This document shows positions 1 through 5,850 of a DNA stretch of 33,161 nucleotides, one piece after another. The translations under genes and the position numbers were made by a program. Under the pieces are notes generated by a model. It worked only from the letters and a program-made list of their open reading frames with translations. It made no database searches and was not told the origin of the DNA. The stretch is from JBATBW01 sp049662565 (GTDB taxonomy: Bacteria > Bacillota_I > Bacilli_A > Erysipelotrichales > Erysipelotrichaceae). How positions within the stretch are numbered: the first letter of the stretch is position 1; each line of letters opens with the position of its first letter. Location: positions 1 through 33,161 of the forward strand of contig JBATBW010000011.1 of the NCBI GenBank assembly GCA_049662565.1. The letters run 5' to 3'.

Positions 1-708
1 ATCAATATAATTATCACATTCTGCAGTAATTATATACCATGCTTCTTCTTCCAAAGTGTTTCTTTCAACTTCCGATTCATAGCCTTTATTATTTTCTATA
101 AATTCATCTACAGCACAATGCCACTTATCAGTTAACGAATCAGAAAAAAGCATTTCATTATGATCTTCCCATTTTTCTACCTCATAAGTATCTTTAGCTA
201 TTTTTTGTAATTTCTTAATAAACTCATCATATTTTAGCAAATCTAAAAAGGTTTCATCATTTTGAAGTCTTTCGCTTGCATATCTTAATGATCTAGAATC
301 ATTATTAACAGCTGCTCTAACAATCTTTTCTTTATCTCTTAATCTAGAACTAGCACTCATTAAACTATCACCACAATTTAGAACAGCTTCAATAACTATA
401 TCTTCATCATTTTTAAAATCATCATTCATAAAACCTAAACTCATTCCGTCTATGCTTGCAACTTTAGAAGCAAACTCTTTATTGTTTTTAAGATCATCGC
501 CTATCAATAACCAAGCTTCATCCGATATTTTAATTGCTCTTAAAGCAATAGCGATATCATTTTTCAAACTTTCGCTAGCAAACTCTAACGCTCTCCAATT
601 TTTATCAACTGCATTCAAAACCACTTTTCTATTATTTTGAAAATCCGTCAAATTCTCTAATAATATCCCGTTTAATGAAACTAATGTTAAAGCTTCTTCT
701 TCTGTCAT
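1..708 (-). CDS. DUF4116 repeat protein (partial, C-terminus outside window)
   Basis: An open frame of 236 codons reads from 708 to the window edge without a stop, so the C-terminus is missing. It contains several degenerate ~48-residue repeats of the DUF4116 type (pattern: F-A-S-E-x-L-K-N-D, then a hydrophobic strand with A-V/A-I), roughly residues 15-165. The rest is acidic and unrecognised. DUF4116 proteins have no established biochemical function; they are common in mobile and host-associated genomes. Two in-frame ATGs exist at 714 and 708; I chose 708 because the GGAG box is 8 nt upstream of it and only 2 nt from the first. It lies downstream of the vapD-like gene in the same direction, in accessory DNA. 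Family call good, function unknown. Confidence 0.75.
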   Translation of the reverse strand, partial: MTEEEALTLVSLNGILLENLTDFQNNRKVVLNAVDKNWRALEFASESLKNDIAIALRAIKISDEAWLLIGDDLKNNKEFASKVASIDGMSLGFMNDDFKNDEDIVIEAVLNCGDSLMSASSRLRDKEKIVRAAVNNDSRSLRYASERLQNDETFLDLLKYDEFIKKLQKIAKDTYEVEKWEDHNEMLFSDSLTDKWHCAVDEFIENNKGYESEVERNTLEEEAWYIITAECDNYID

Positions 709-727
709 ATTCATATCTCCTTTCAAA

Positions 728-758
728 AGAAAAAGGCAACCTATTGATTACCTTTAAT
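728..758 (-). terminator. possible weak terminator between vapD-like and DUF4116 genes
   Basis: On the minus strand a short imperfect stem (GCAAC/GTTGC outer, GGTAA/TTGCC alternative inner) is followed by CTTTTTC. The stem is weak and the call is tentative. Confidence 0.25.
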
Positions 759-775
759 TGTTGCAAGTTGCAACA

Positions 776-1165
776 TTACATTTCTATTTCATCTTCTTCT
801 AAATCATTTACTTTATTTTCGTTATTTAACTCATTCAATCCATCTTTATATAATTCATATTTGGTGAATTCTATGTCTTTAAATTTTTCGACGATATCAT
901 AGTTTTTACTTACAGATGTTACATCAAGTGTTTTCACACAATTCTTTAACCAGCTCATATTATAGTATGCTTCATATAATTTTGCTTCAACATCATAATA
1001 TGTCATTGATTTTACTGAAATATATCCCGAACCTTGTCTATGATCAAATCCGTTATTTACCATGAATTGGCGAATATCACGATATGCATTTTTCCAATTA
1101 TAGCTATCGTAATATTCTTTTAATTTCTTGGTATCTAAATCAAAATTCACTTCTTTTCTACCCAT
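776..1165 (-). CDS. vapD: VapD-like endoribonuclease (Cas2-fold toxin family)
   Basis: A 129-residue protein beginning MGRKEVNFDLDTKKL. The motif FDLDTK (residues 8-13), the following K-x-Y-Y and N-A-Y-x-D-I-R segment, the G-F-x-x-x-Q-G-S-x-Y-I-S strand and the later W-L-K-N-C/D-V-T pattern match the VapD family, small Cas2-like ribonucleases acting as toxins or virulence-associated proteins. VapD proteins are usually about 90-100 residues, so the acidic C-terminal ~35 residues are an extension. An in-frame TTG at 1201 would add 12 residues, but it lacks a ribosome site and the family begins near FDLD, so ATG 1165 is preferred. Its start lies inside the end of the upstream gene (19-nt overlap), suggesting translational coupling and a toxin-partner pair. 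Family assignment from motifs; toxicity is inferred. Confidence 0.75.
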   Translation of the reverse strand: MGRKEVNFDLDTKKLKEYYDSYNWKNAYRDIRQFMVNNGFDHRQGSGYISVKSMTYYDVEAKLYEAYYNMSWLKNCVKTLDVTSVSKNYDIVEKFKDIEFTKYELYKDGLNELNNENKVNDLEEDEIEM

Positions 1166-1473
1166 AAATTTAAACAGTGCCTTTTTATAATATGAAGACA
1201 ATCATTAACGCCTTCTTCAGGATTAGTAAACACCCATTTACTCACATACTTCTTAATCCAATTGTAATGCAAAAGAATGAAAGCTAACCCAAGGAATTTT
1301 TCACCTTCTGTTTCCCAATCACCTTCATACGTGCCTTTACCTGTCTTATTTATTTTTTTACTCACCATAATTTCATCCAATAACGTATACAGCTCTTCAA
1401 CCGTATAATCACCTTCTTTTAATACCTTTTCTTCATCAAATTCAAATTCTAACTTTGTATCGTATTTTATCAT
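1147..1473 (-). CDS. small acidic protein overlapping vapD; candidate partner/antitoxin
   Basis: A 108-residue, soluble, acidic protein (MIKYDTKLEFEFDEEKVLKEG...). I do not recognise a named domain; similar 'D-x-x-L-x-F-x-x-x-E-x-K-V-L-K-E-G-x-Y-T' proteins are, as I recall, common in Clostridia mobile elements. There are no membrane segments. AAGGGGGA sits 5-6 nt before ATG 1473, a strong ribosome site, whereas the downstream vapD-like gene has only a weak one inside this gene. Translation of the second therefore probably depends on this one. An extended -10 (TGCTATAAT) lies just upstream. Co-expression and overlap make it a candidate antitoxin or cofactor, but this rests on position only. 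Confidence 0.7.
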   Translation of the reverse strand: MIKYDTKLEFEFDEEKVLKEGDYTVEELYTLLDEIMVSKKINKTGKGTYEGDWETEGEKFLGLAFILLHYNWIKKYVSKWVFTNPEEGVNDCLHIIKRHCLNLWVEKK

Positions 1474-1500
1474 AATGTCCCCCTTTATTTATGTTTATTT

Positions 1501-1509
1501 ATTATAGCA
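1501..1509 (-). promoter_or_regulatory. extended -10 promoter element for the vapD pair
   Basis: The minus strand reads TGCTATAAT, a perfect TATAAT with the TG extension, about 28 nt before the start at 1473. No good -35 is seen at 17 bp (TAGCAT), which is tolerable for an extended -10 promoter. Confidence 0.45.
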
Positions 1510-1555
1510 ATAATAAATAAAATATGCTAGGCATAATAAGCATTACCCTCCTTTA

Positions 1556-1924
1556 TTAAATTATGTTATTATAATGGATCGCAAATTGCAATTTAACATT
1601 ATCTGTGTTCATACAGCTAACGCACTTTATTAAATTTGTACAAAATGAACATTGCATACAAAATTTACAATTTTTACAATCATTACAACATCCACATTCA
1701 TATAATTGATCACAATTATTACAATTAGTACATTTGTAGCATCCATTACAATTGTTACATCCATTGCAGTCAATACACTTAATGCAATTAACACAATTTT
1801 TGTTATTTATAAATTTTTTTAATATTTTACAAACTTCTTCTAAACTAAATAATGCCTTATCCCAATAATTATTATTCTTTTTATCCCACCAATATTTTTC
1901 CGTTTCATAAACATATATATTCAT
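1556..1924 (-). CDS. cysteine-array protein with x-x-C repeats, unknown function
   Basis: A 122-residue protein. Residues 1-40 are Tyr/Trp/Asn/Lys-rich with no signal peptide. From about residue 43 to 106 it is an array of cysteines spaced mostly three apart (N-C-V-N-C-I-K-C-I-D-C-N-G-C...), broken once by D-Q-L-Y-E-C-G-C-C. I count 20 cysteines in the array plus one at V-C near residue 31. The residue before Cys is often Asn or Asp. Such periodicity suggests a metal-binding or disulphide-stapled solenoid, but I know of no assigned function. AGAGGGGA lies 6 nt before ATG 1924. It follows the thioredoxin-like gene by 51 nt in the same direction, which could mean a shared transcript and redox link; however the thioredoxin domain is predicted outside the membrane while this protein lacks an export signal. 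Confidence 0.65.
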   Translation of the reverse strand: MNIYVYETEKYWWDKKNNNYWDKALFSLEEVCKILKKFINNKNCVNCIKCIDCNGCNNCNGCYKCTNCNNCDQLYECGCCNDCKNCKFCMQCSFCTNLIKCVSCMNTDNVKLQFAIHYNNII

Positions 1925-1975
1925 ATATATCCCCTCTATTCTTTAATTTAAATAAGACAAGCTGCCAAAACTTAA

Positions 1976-2437
1976 TTAACTTTTATTCTTCGCAAATCCA
2001 TCTAATAATTCAAAAACTTTATCAGAACCATTTATAACGGTTTTTTCACCATTTTCATATAAGAATATCGTCGGAGTTGATTTTACTTCGACATTAATCT
2101 TAGTGCTTGATAAATTTACAAAATATATATCTATTTTTTCAGTTAACTTAAATTCTATAAAAGAATTTAAATAATAGTTTGCTTCCTCACAGTAGCCACA
2201 ACCATTTTGGTAAAAATAAACTAGATAGCTACCTTTACTAATTTTTGATAAATCAATATTTTTATCAGTTATTACATGTGATTGATAATAATCACTTTTT
2301 TCTAAATATTGAGTTTCATCTCTTTTAGTTGATTCTTCACTGTTGTTTTTGTTTGAATAACCTTTTGATAATTGAATAATATTAATCAACAACAAACATC
2401 CTATCAATGCAATTATAATATTTAATTTATTTTTCAT
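1976..2437 (-). CDS. membrane-anchored thioredoxin-like protein (CGYC)
   Basis: A 153-residue protein with an N-terminal hydrophobic segment (residues 5-23) followed by a polar linker and a thioredoxin-fold domain from about residue 60. It has a C-x-x-C active site (C80-G-Y-C83) after the strand Y-L-V-Y-F-Y, and the cis-proline loop T-P-T (P122). The signal contains L-I-G-C14, a lipobox-like pattern, but the hydrophobic stretch continues past the Cys, so an uncleaved anchor is as likely as a lipoprotein. The domain should face the cell exterior and act in thiol-disulphide exchange. AAGGGG lies 6 nt before ATG 2437. Similar proteins occur in plasmid- and ICE-borne cargo. Whether it is an oxidase or reductase cannot be told from sequence. 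Confidence 0.8.
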   Translation of the reverse strand: MKNKLNIIIALIGCLLLINIIQLSKGYSNKNNSEESTKRDETQYLEKSDYYQSHVITDKNIDLSKISKGSYLVYFYQNGCGYCEEANYYLNSFIEFKLTEKIDIYFVNLSSTKINVEVKSTPTIFLYENGEKTVINGSDKVFELLDGFAKNKS

Positions 2438-2450
2438 ATTTCCCCTTTCA

Positions 2451-2671
2451 TTATTTTTTAATAAAAACTAACCAATGTGTCTTACAACGTTTATTACCAA
2501 ATAAGGGTTTGAATGGTATTAAATTTAAAATTGTGTTTCATTCCATTTAAAAACTAAAATACCATCTTTTTTCAAAACACGCATACATTCGCTAAAGCCT
2601 TTACGTAGATCATCTTCCCAATTCTCACCATCTGTGAAATATAATAATTTATACATTTCGGCAACTTGTTT
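2451..2671 (-). pseudogene. relic of a SAM-dependent DNA methyltransferase
   Basis: The minus strand encodes the C-terminal part of the phage/ICE-type DNA methyltransferase family in pieces: residues W-E-D-D-L-R-K-G-F-S-E-C-M-R-V-L-K-K-D-G followed by I-L-V-F-K-W-N-E-T-Q, then a stop. After a small deletion and frame change come I-P-F-K-P-L-F-G-N-K and K-T-H-W-L-V-F-I-K-K with a TAA at 2451. The pieces match the order of the family's final domain (motif K-W-N-E, then P-L-F-G, then K-T-H-W). The N-terminal SAM-binding half is absent. No functional product is expected. Confidence 0.65.
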
Positions 2672-2683
2672 TATTTAATTAAA

Positions 2684-2822
2684 AAGTTATGGTGCTATTT
2701 CTAGCATAGCATTGTAATTATTGGCTCATTTTATTTGTCAAATGCTTCTATCACTACTTGCGACACTCTTAATGCTCGGGCAATGACCTAGAAGAAGTAT
2801 CATTATCTGTTCACCATAACTT
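2684..2822. repeat. 11-bp perfect inverted repeat enclosing a structured non-coding segment
   Basis: AAGTTATGGTG (2684-2694) and CACCATAACTT (2812-2822) are perfect inverted repeats separated by 117 bp. Inside, GCTATTTCTAGC (2694-2705) forms a small hairpin. No convincing gene occupies 2672-2974. It could be a deleted mobile-element end or a structured RNA. Confidence 0.5.
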
Positions 2823-2830
2823 GGTATTAT

Positions 2831-2860
2831 AACTTATCGTTTTCTTATAAGTTTTCTTTT
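2831..2860 (+). terminator. hairpin followed by T-rich run
   Basis: AACTTAT (2831-2837) pairs with ATAAGTT (2847-2853), followed by TTCTTTTT on the plus strand. This is terminator-like, but no plus-strand gene precedes it; the inverted-repeat segment at 2684-2822 would be the only candidate transcript. Confidence 0.35.
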
Positions 2861-2974
2861 TCAAAGAACTATTCAATAATCAATTACCTATAATCATAGG
2901 GAAAGTCTTTTTGTTTTTGTGTTTATAATAAACTACATCCTAATTGACTTTTTTAATTGATGTAAACCCATATA

Positions 2975-3724
2975 CTATTTCAATAATTCAAGTTTTAAAA
3001 TATCTTTAATCAATTTAACAGCTTCATCAAAATCATTTTGATTATCAATCTTAGACAACATTACATCTAAATTTTTTTTATAAGCTATAGTTTTTTTAAT
3101 AACTTCATTTCTAGGATCCTTTTCGACAACCATATTTTTTTCTTTTGGTATAATCATTTTTTCTTCTAGCTCATCTAAAGTAAACAATGGTTTGTTTAAT
3201 TCCTTAATGTAATCCGCAATAGATCTAGAACTATATCCAGTAATACTAGCAACCCACTCATTTTTTCTTCCAATAGGTTTTGGAACCATTTTTTCATAAA
3301 GCTCTAAAGCTTTTTGAACTCTTCTTTTCTTTTCCTTTAAATCATCTTCGTTATGAGCATTGCTTTGTAAAATAGCTAGTTCTTCTTCAATTGAATTATT
3401 TGTATCTAAAACAACGACCGGAATAGTTTTACTCAACCACTTACCGTTATAACTATATTCTTTGCCACTATCAATAATTTGTTTAATCGCTCGATATCTT
3501 CTGTGGCCAGTAATAATTACATACTTATCGTTTTCTGGTTTTACAACTAAAGGTTGTTGCAAACATAAACTTAAAATGTTTTCCGCTAATAATTCAACAT
3601 CTTTGATTTCTCTATTTTTATTAAATTCATTCTCTTTTAAATCTGCGGTATTAACATATATTGTTTTTCCTAATTTGGCTTCCGATAAACTTTTATCGTT
3701 TAACATGTCTTTTAAAATTTCCAT
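2975..3724 (-). CDS. parB: ParB/Spo0J-family partition protein
   Basis: A 249-residue ParB-family protein. The N-terminal ParB/Srx-like domain has the Q-Q-P-L-V-V strand and the hallmark G-H-R-R-Y-R-A (residues 73-79), the arginine patch implicated in CTP-dependent clamp formation in this family. A helix-turn-helix follows around residues 155-180 (V-A-S-I-T-G-Y-S-S-R-S-I-A-D-Y-I). The C-terminal ~70 residues are Lys-rich helical and probably dimerise. ATG 3724 follows the parA stop by 4 nt, with AGGT as ribosome site, so it is coupled to parA. Extra-chromosomal type rather than the chromosomal noc/parB locus, judging from the neighbours. It is the last gene of the XRE-rep-parA-parB cluster. 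Confidence 0.85.
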   Translation of the reverse strand: MEILKDMLNDKSLSEAKLGKTIYVNTADLKENEFNKNREIKDVELLAENILSLCLQQPLVVKPENDKYVIITGHRRYRAIKQIIDSGKEYSYNGKWLSKTIPVVVLDTNNSIEEELAILQSNAHNEDDLKEKKRRVQKALELYEKMVPKPIGRKNEWVASITGYSSRSIADYIKELNKPLFTLDELEEKMIIPKEKNMVVEKDPRNEVIKKTIAYKKNLDVMLSKIDNQNDFDEAVKLIKDILKLELLK

Positions 3725-3728
3725 ATGA

Positions 3729-4493
3729 TTACCTAGACCCTTCCAAAATTTCCTTAACTAATGATTGATAATCGATACCCACATTAGTTTTCGCATTATC
3801 AACAACCGCTTTCTTATTCAGACCGGCTTCAGTTATTGGTTTACTTTGATTTCTAATTTTTGTTACAAATAATTTATCATCCACCAATAATTTAAATTCA
3901 TCTGCAATTTGTTTATCCAAATTATTTCTGTTTAACATAGTAAGCAATACTCGGTAAGTTATATCTAAATCATAATTTTCATTAATCTCATTTATAAAAT
4001 TAATTGTAGTTTTAAAACCATCAATAGCACCTTTATCGATTTTAATAGGAATAATTATTTCCCCTAATTTTTCTTTACAAACAAAAACCGCATTGTTGGA
4101 TAAAATATTAAGACTAGGATTACAATCAACAATTATTTCATCATAATCATTTATTATTTCCTTAATCACTTTCCAAAGTCGCAAATGTTGAGGATTTGTC
4201 GTGTCTAACATAATCTTCTTTTCTACTACGAACAAAGAAAGAACAGATGGCAATAAATCAAATCCTAAATCAGTTTTAACTATCGTTTCCTTTGTAAGCC
4301 TTGGATTTAATAAACAGTCAACAATTGATAAGGAATAATTGTTGTTGTTTGTAATTATTGAAGTTGCATTAGCTTGCCCATCTAAATCAATAAGTAATAC
4401 TCGTTTCCCTTGATTAGATAAACCTCTTGCTAAATTAATGCTTGTTGTAGTTTTTCCAACCCCACCTTTAATATTTAAAATTGTTCTTATCAT
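3729..4493 (-). CDS. parA: ParA-family partition ATPase
   Basis: A 254-residue deviant-Walker ATPase that segregates DNA with ParB. Near the N-terminus is K-G-G-V-G-K-T-T (residues 9-16), including the signature lysine; D-L-D-G-Q-A-N is the A' motif, and I-I-V-D-C-N-P-S-L the Walker B region. It lacks an N-terminal DNA-binding domain, as in ParA/Soj-type rather than P1-type proteins. AAAGGAG lies 9 nt before ATG 4493. parB follows after 4 nt. The repeat-bearing tail of the replication-type gene lies directly upstream (4548-4775), so the promoter or centromere-like site may be there. Confidence 0.9.
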   Translation of the reverse strand: MIRTILNIKGGVGKTTTSINLARGLSNQGKRVLLIDLDGQANATSIITNNNNYSLSIVDCLLNPRLTKETIVKTDLGFDLLPSVLSLFVVEKKIMLDTTNPQHLRLWKVIKEIINDYDEIIVDCNPSLNILSNNAVFVCKEKLGEIIIPIKIDKGAIDGFKTTINFINEINENYDLDITYRVLLTMLNRNNLDKQIADEFKLLVDDKLFVTKIRNQSKPITEAGLNKKAVVDNAKTNVGIDYQSLVKEILEGSR

Positions 4494-4547
4494 ATTTATG
4501 ATCTCCTTTTATTTAACTACTCATATAATTTTTATTGATATGATTAC

Positions 4548-4763
4548 TTATATATTCTTTTGTTTGATATTAATATTTAATTTATTATTATTTAATTTAT
4601 TATTATTTAATTTATTATTACTTATTTATATTGTCGGTGATTTTCTACATGTAGGTTTTCTACATGTAGGTTTTCTACATGTAGGTTTTCTACATGTAGG
4701 TTTTCTACATGTAGGTTTTCAACATGTAGGTTTTCAACATGTAGGTTTTCAACATGTAGGTTT
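4548..4763 (-). pseudogene. out-of-frame C-terminal tail of the replication-type gene
   Basis: Downstream of the stop at 4764 the minus strand still carries the low-complexity tail typical of this protein group, split over two other frames. From 4774 one frame reads nine units of L-H-V-E-N, then H-R-Q-Y-K and TAA at 4622. From 4625 the next frame reads I-S, three units of N-N-K-L-N, then I-N-I-K-Q-K-N-I and TAA at 4548. A one-base indel near the GCGCC at 4774-4778 and another near 4625 would restore a continuous gene. The GTT/GTA variation between repeat units is synonymous only in the L-H-V-E-N frame, supporting this as the ancestral frame. Confidence 0.6.
4575..4619 (-). repeat. three tandem 15-bp repeats (N-N-K-L-N codons)
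   Basis: Three exact copies of AATAATAAATTAAAT on the minus strand, in frame with the N-N-K-L-N tail described for the neighbouring pseudogene tail. Confidence 0.8.
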
Positions 4764-4774
4764 TCAACATGTAG
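4640..4774 (-). repeat. nine tandem 15-bp repeats, part palindromic
   Basis: On the plus strand five copies of TTTTCTACATGTAGG (4641-4715) are followed by four of TTTTCAACATGTAGG (4716-4775). The first type contains the perfect 10-bp palindrome CTACATGTAG. Read on the minus strand each unit encodes L-H-V-E-N. The array lies 147 bp upstream of parA, so a protein-binding role is an alternative to a coding origin. Confidence 0.9.
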
Positions 4775-5165
4775 GCGCATCTTCATCTTCTTCTGCGTTT
4801 GATAAAATTGAATGTAAGTCTTCTTCCGAAAAAATATCTTTATTTAATTCTTCATTTTTTGTTTCCTCTTGAAAAGCCGGACTCGATGAGAAATTATATT
4901 CCCAGTTAACAACTTTACCGTTTTCATAAATTCTCTTACGTTTCAAATATCCGCATTTTTCAAGTTTTTTTAGACTGTTTCTTATTGATGCTTCACCATC
5001 TAATCCAATACTTGCTAAACCTAAAATCGAAAAATTCCAATTTTCTGGTAATGACATCATAGTCCCTAATAAACCTCTATCTTTGTTTTGTAATCGCTTG
5101 TCACGATACATATCGTTAGATAGAATCGTGTAACCTTCTTTGTATGTTTTTTTTATTTTTGCCAT
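4764..5165 (-). CDS. replication-initiator-like winged-helix protein, C-terminus frameshifted
   Basis: A 133-residue reading frame. Residues 5-95 form the winged-helix domain seen in replication/regulatory proteins of Firmicutes plasmids and ICEs (I-x-x-D-M-Y-R-D-K-R-L...G-L-L-G-T-M-M-S-L-P-E-N-W-N-F-S...L-A-S-I-G-L-D-G, then K-L-E-K-C-G-Y-L). The acidic tail ends at D-A-P-T-C with a TGA inside the 15-bp repeat array. In this group the domain is normally followed by tandem five-residue repeats, which are present here but in other frames, so this protein is probably truncated by about 70 residues. The DNA-binding domain itself is intact and may still work. GGAGG lies 6 nt before ATG 5165; the XRE gene ends 12 nt upstream. 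Confidence 0.75.
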   Translation of the reverse strand: MAKIKKTYKEGYTILSNDMYRDKRLQNKDRGLLGTMMSLPENWNFSILGLASIGLDGEASIRNSLKKLEKCGYLKRKRIYENGKVVNWEYNFSSSPAFQEETKNEELNKDIFSEEDLHSILSNAEEDEDAPTC

Positions 5166-5177
5166 CTTGATCCTCCA

Positions 5178-5420
5178 TTAAACTCCATATATATCATATA
5201 TTTTCTTCACAAATTCCCAAGGAGTAATATCTAATTCTTGACATATTTCAAATATCAAAATAATGTTAAGTTTGTGTCCGCAGTTTTCCATTCTAAACCA
5301 TTTTTGTTTTTCATTACGACTTAACCTATAAATATTAATCCCTTTTTTAATCCGCAATTCTTTAATCACACTGCCTACAATAAGTAATAACCTTTCCTTA
5401 TTAATTTCTTTTGATTTCAC
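5178..5420 (-). CDS. XRE-family helix-turn-helix regulator
   Basis: An 80-residue protein with a Cro/C1-type helix-turn-helix over most of its length (I-K-E-L-R-I-K-K-G-I-N-I-Y-R-L-S, then E-N-C-G-H-K-L-N-I-I-L-I-F-E-I-C and D-I-T-P-W-E-F). It starts with GTG at 5420, preceded 7 nt upstream by GGAGG, which decides the start. It is the first gene of the mobile-element cluster and likely regulates it. The poly-T of the tRNA-operon terminator ends only about 18 nt upstream, leaving no room for its own promoter, so it may depend on read-through or be joined here by insertion. Confidence 0.8.
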   Translation of the reverse strand: MKSKEINKERLLLIVGSVIKELRIKKGINIYRLSRNEKQKWFRMENCGHKLNIILIFEICQELDITPWEFVKKIYDIYGV

Positions 5421-5437
5421 TCTTTATCCTCCCTATG

Positions 5438-5472
5438 CAAAAAAAGTCCATAATCAACCATGATTATGAACT
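5438..5472 (-). terminator. rho-independent terminator of the tRNA Ser-Asp-Gly operon
   Basis: On the minus strand AGTTCATAATCA pairs with TGATTATGGACT around a TGGT loop (12 bp with one G-U), followed directly by seven T. It lies 27 nt after tRNA-Gly. Confidence 0.8.
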
Positions 5473-5499
5473 AATTTGTTGTATTCGACTAATAACTTT

Positions 5500-5573
5500 T
5501 GGAGCAGGTGAGGAGAATCGAACTCCCGTATCAACCTTGGCAAGGTCGTGTTCTACCATTGAACTACACCTGC
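5500..5573 (-). tRNA. tRNA-Gly (GCC)
   Basis: Cloverleaf with acceptor GCAGGTG/CACCTGC, anticodon stem CGACC/GGTTG around the loop TTGCCAA (anticodon GCC), TTCGATT T-loop and encoded CCA. Last tRNA of the operon. Confidence 0.95.
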
Positions 5574-5585
5574 AAAAAATAATAA

Positions 5586-5661
5586 TGGCGGTCCAGACGG
5601 GAATCGAACCCGCGATCTCCTCCGTGACAGGGAGGCATGTTAACCGCTACACCACTGGACC
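5586..5661 (-). tRNA. tRNA-Asp (GTC)
   Basis: Acceptor GGTCCAG/CTGGACC, anticodon loop CTGTCAC (GTC), T-loop TTCGATT, encoded CCA; 76 nt. Twelve nt upstream of tRNA-Gly. Confidence 0.95.
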
Positions 5662-5690
5662 ATGTTTGTACTGCATTATTAAAATTTAAA

Positions 5691-5781
5691 TGGCGGGGAT
5701 GAGAAGATTCGAACTTCCGCGCCAGTTTCCCGACCTATACCCTTAGCAGGGGCACCTCTTCAACCACTTGAGTACATCCCC
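5691..5781 (-). tRNA. tRNA-Ser (GCT)
   Basis: 91 nt with the long variable arm of class II tRNAs, acceptor GGGGATG/CATCCCC, anticodon loop CTGCTAA (GCT), T-loop TTCGAAT, encoded CCA. First tRNA of the operon. Confidence 0.95.
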
Positions 5782-5809
5782 AACTGTGCCATTACCTCAG
5801 CGCTTTTAT

Positions 5810-5838
5810 ATATTATCATAAAAATTTTATCAATGCAA
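5810..5838 (-). promoter_or_regulatory. promoter of the tRNA Ser-Asp-Gly operon
   Basis: Minus-strand -35 TTGCAT (5833-5838), 17-bp spacer, -10 TAATAT (5810-5815), about 29 nt before tRNA-Ser. The -10 matches those of the two tRNA Ile-Ala operons. Confidence 0.65.
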
Positions 5839-5850
5839 TACTTTTTTTAC

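Noticed and set aside
2684..2822. tracrRNA-like element, prompted by GCTAGAAATAGC on the minus strand
   Set aside because: The match is a 12-nt hairpin only; there is no cas9, no CRISPR repeat and no antirepeat in the window.
4548..4775. Reassignment of TGA to Trp, which would let the P-T-C-x-K repeat continue
   Set aside because: deoD and the first mgtE end in TGA at clean ATGA overlaps, Trp is TGG throughout, and the repeats make sense in another frame without recoding.
4641..4775. CRISPR-like array
   Set aside because: The 15-bp units are contiguous with no variable spacers and no cas genes nearby.
4438..4872. 144-codon plus-strand open frame over the repeats
   Set aside because: It is the antisense of the repeat array and of the parA start, is free of stops only because of the repeat, and has no ribosome site.
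5411..5689. Plus-strand open frame of 92 codons
   Set aside because: It runs antisense through the tRNA-Gly and tRNA-Asp genes.
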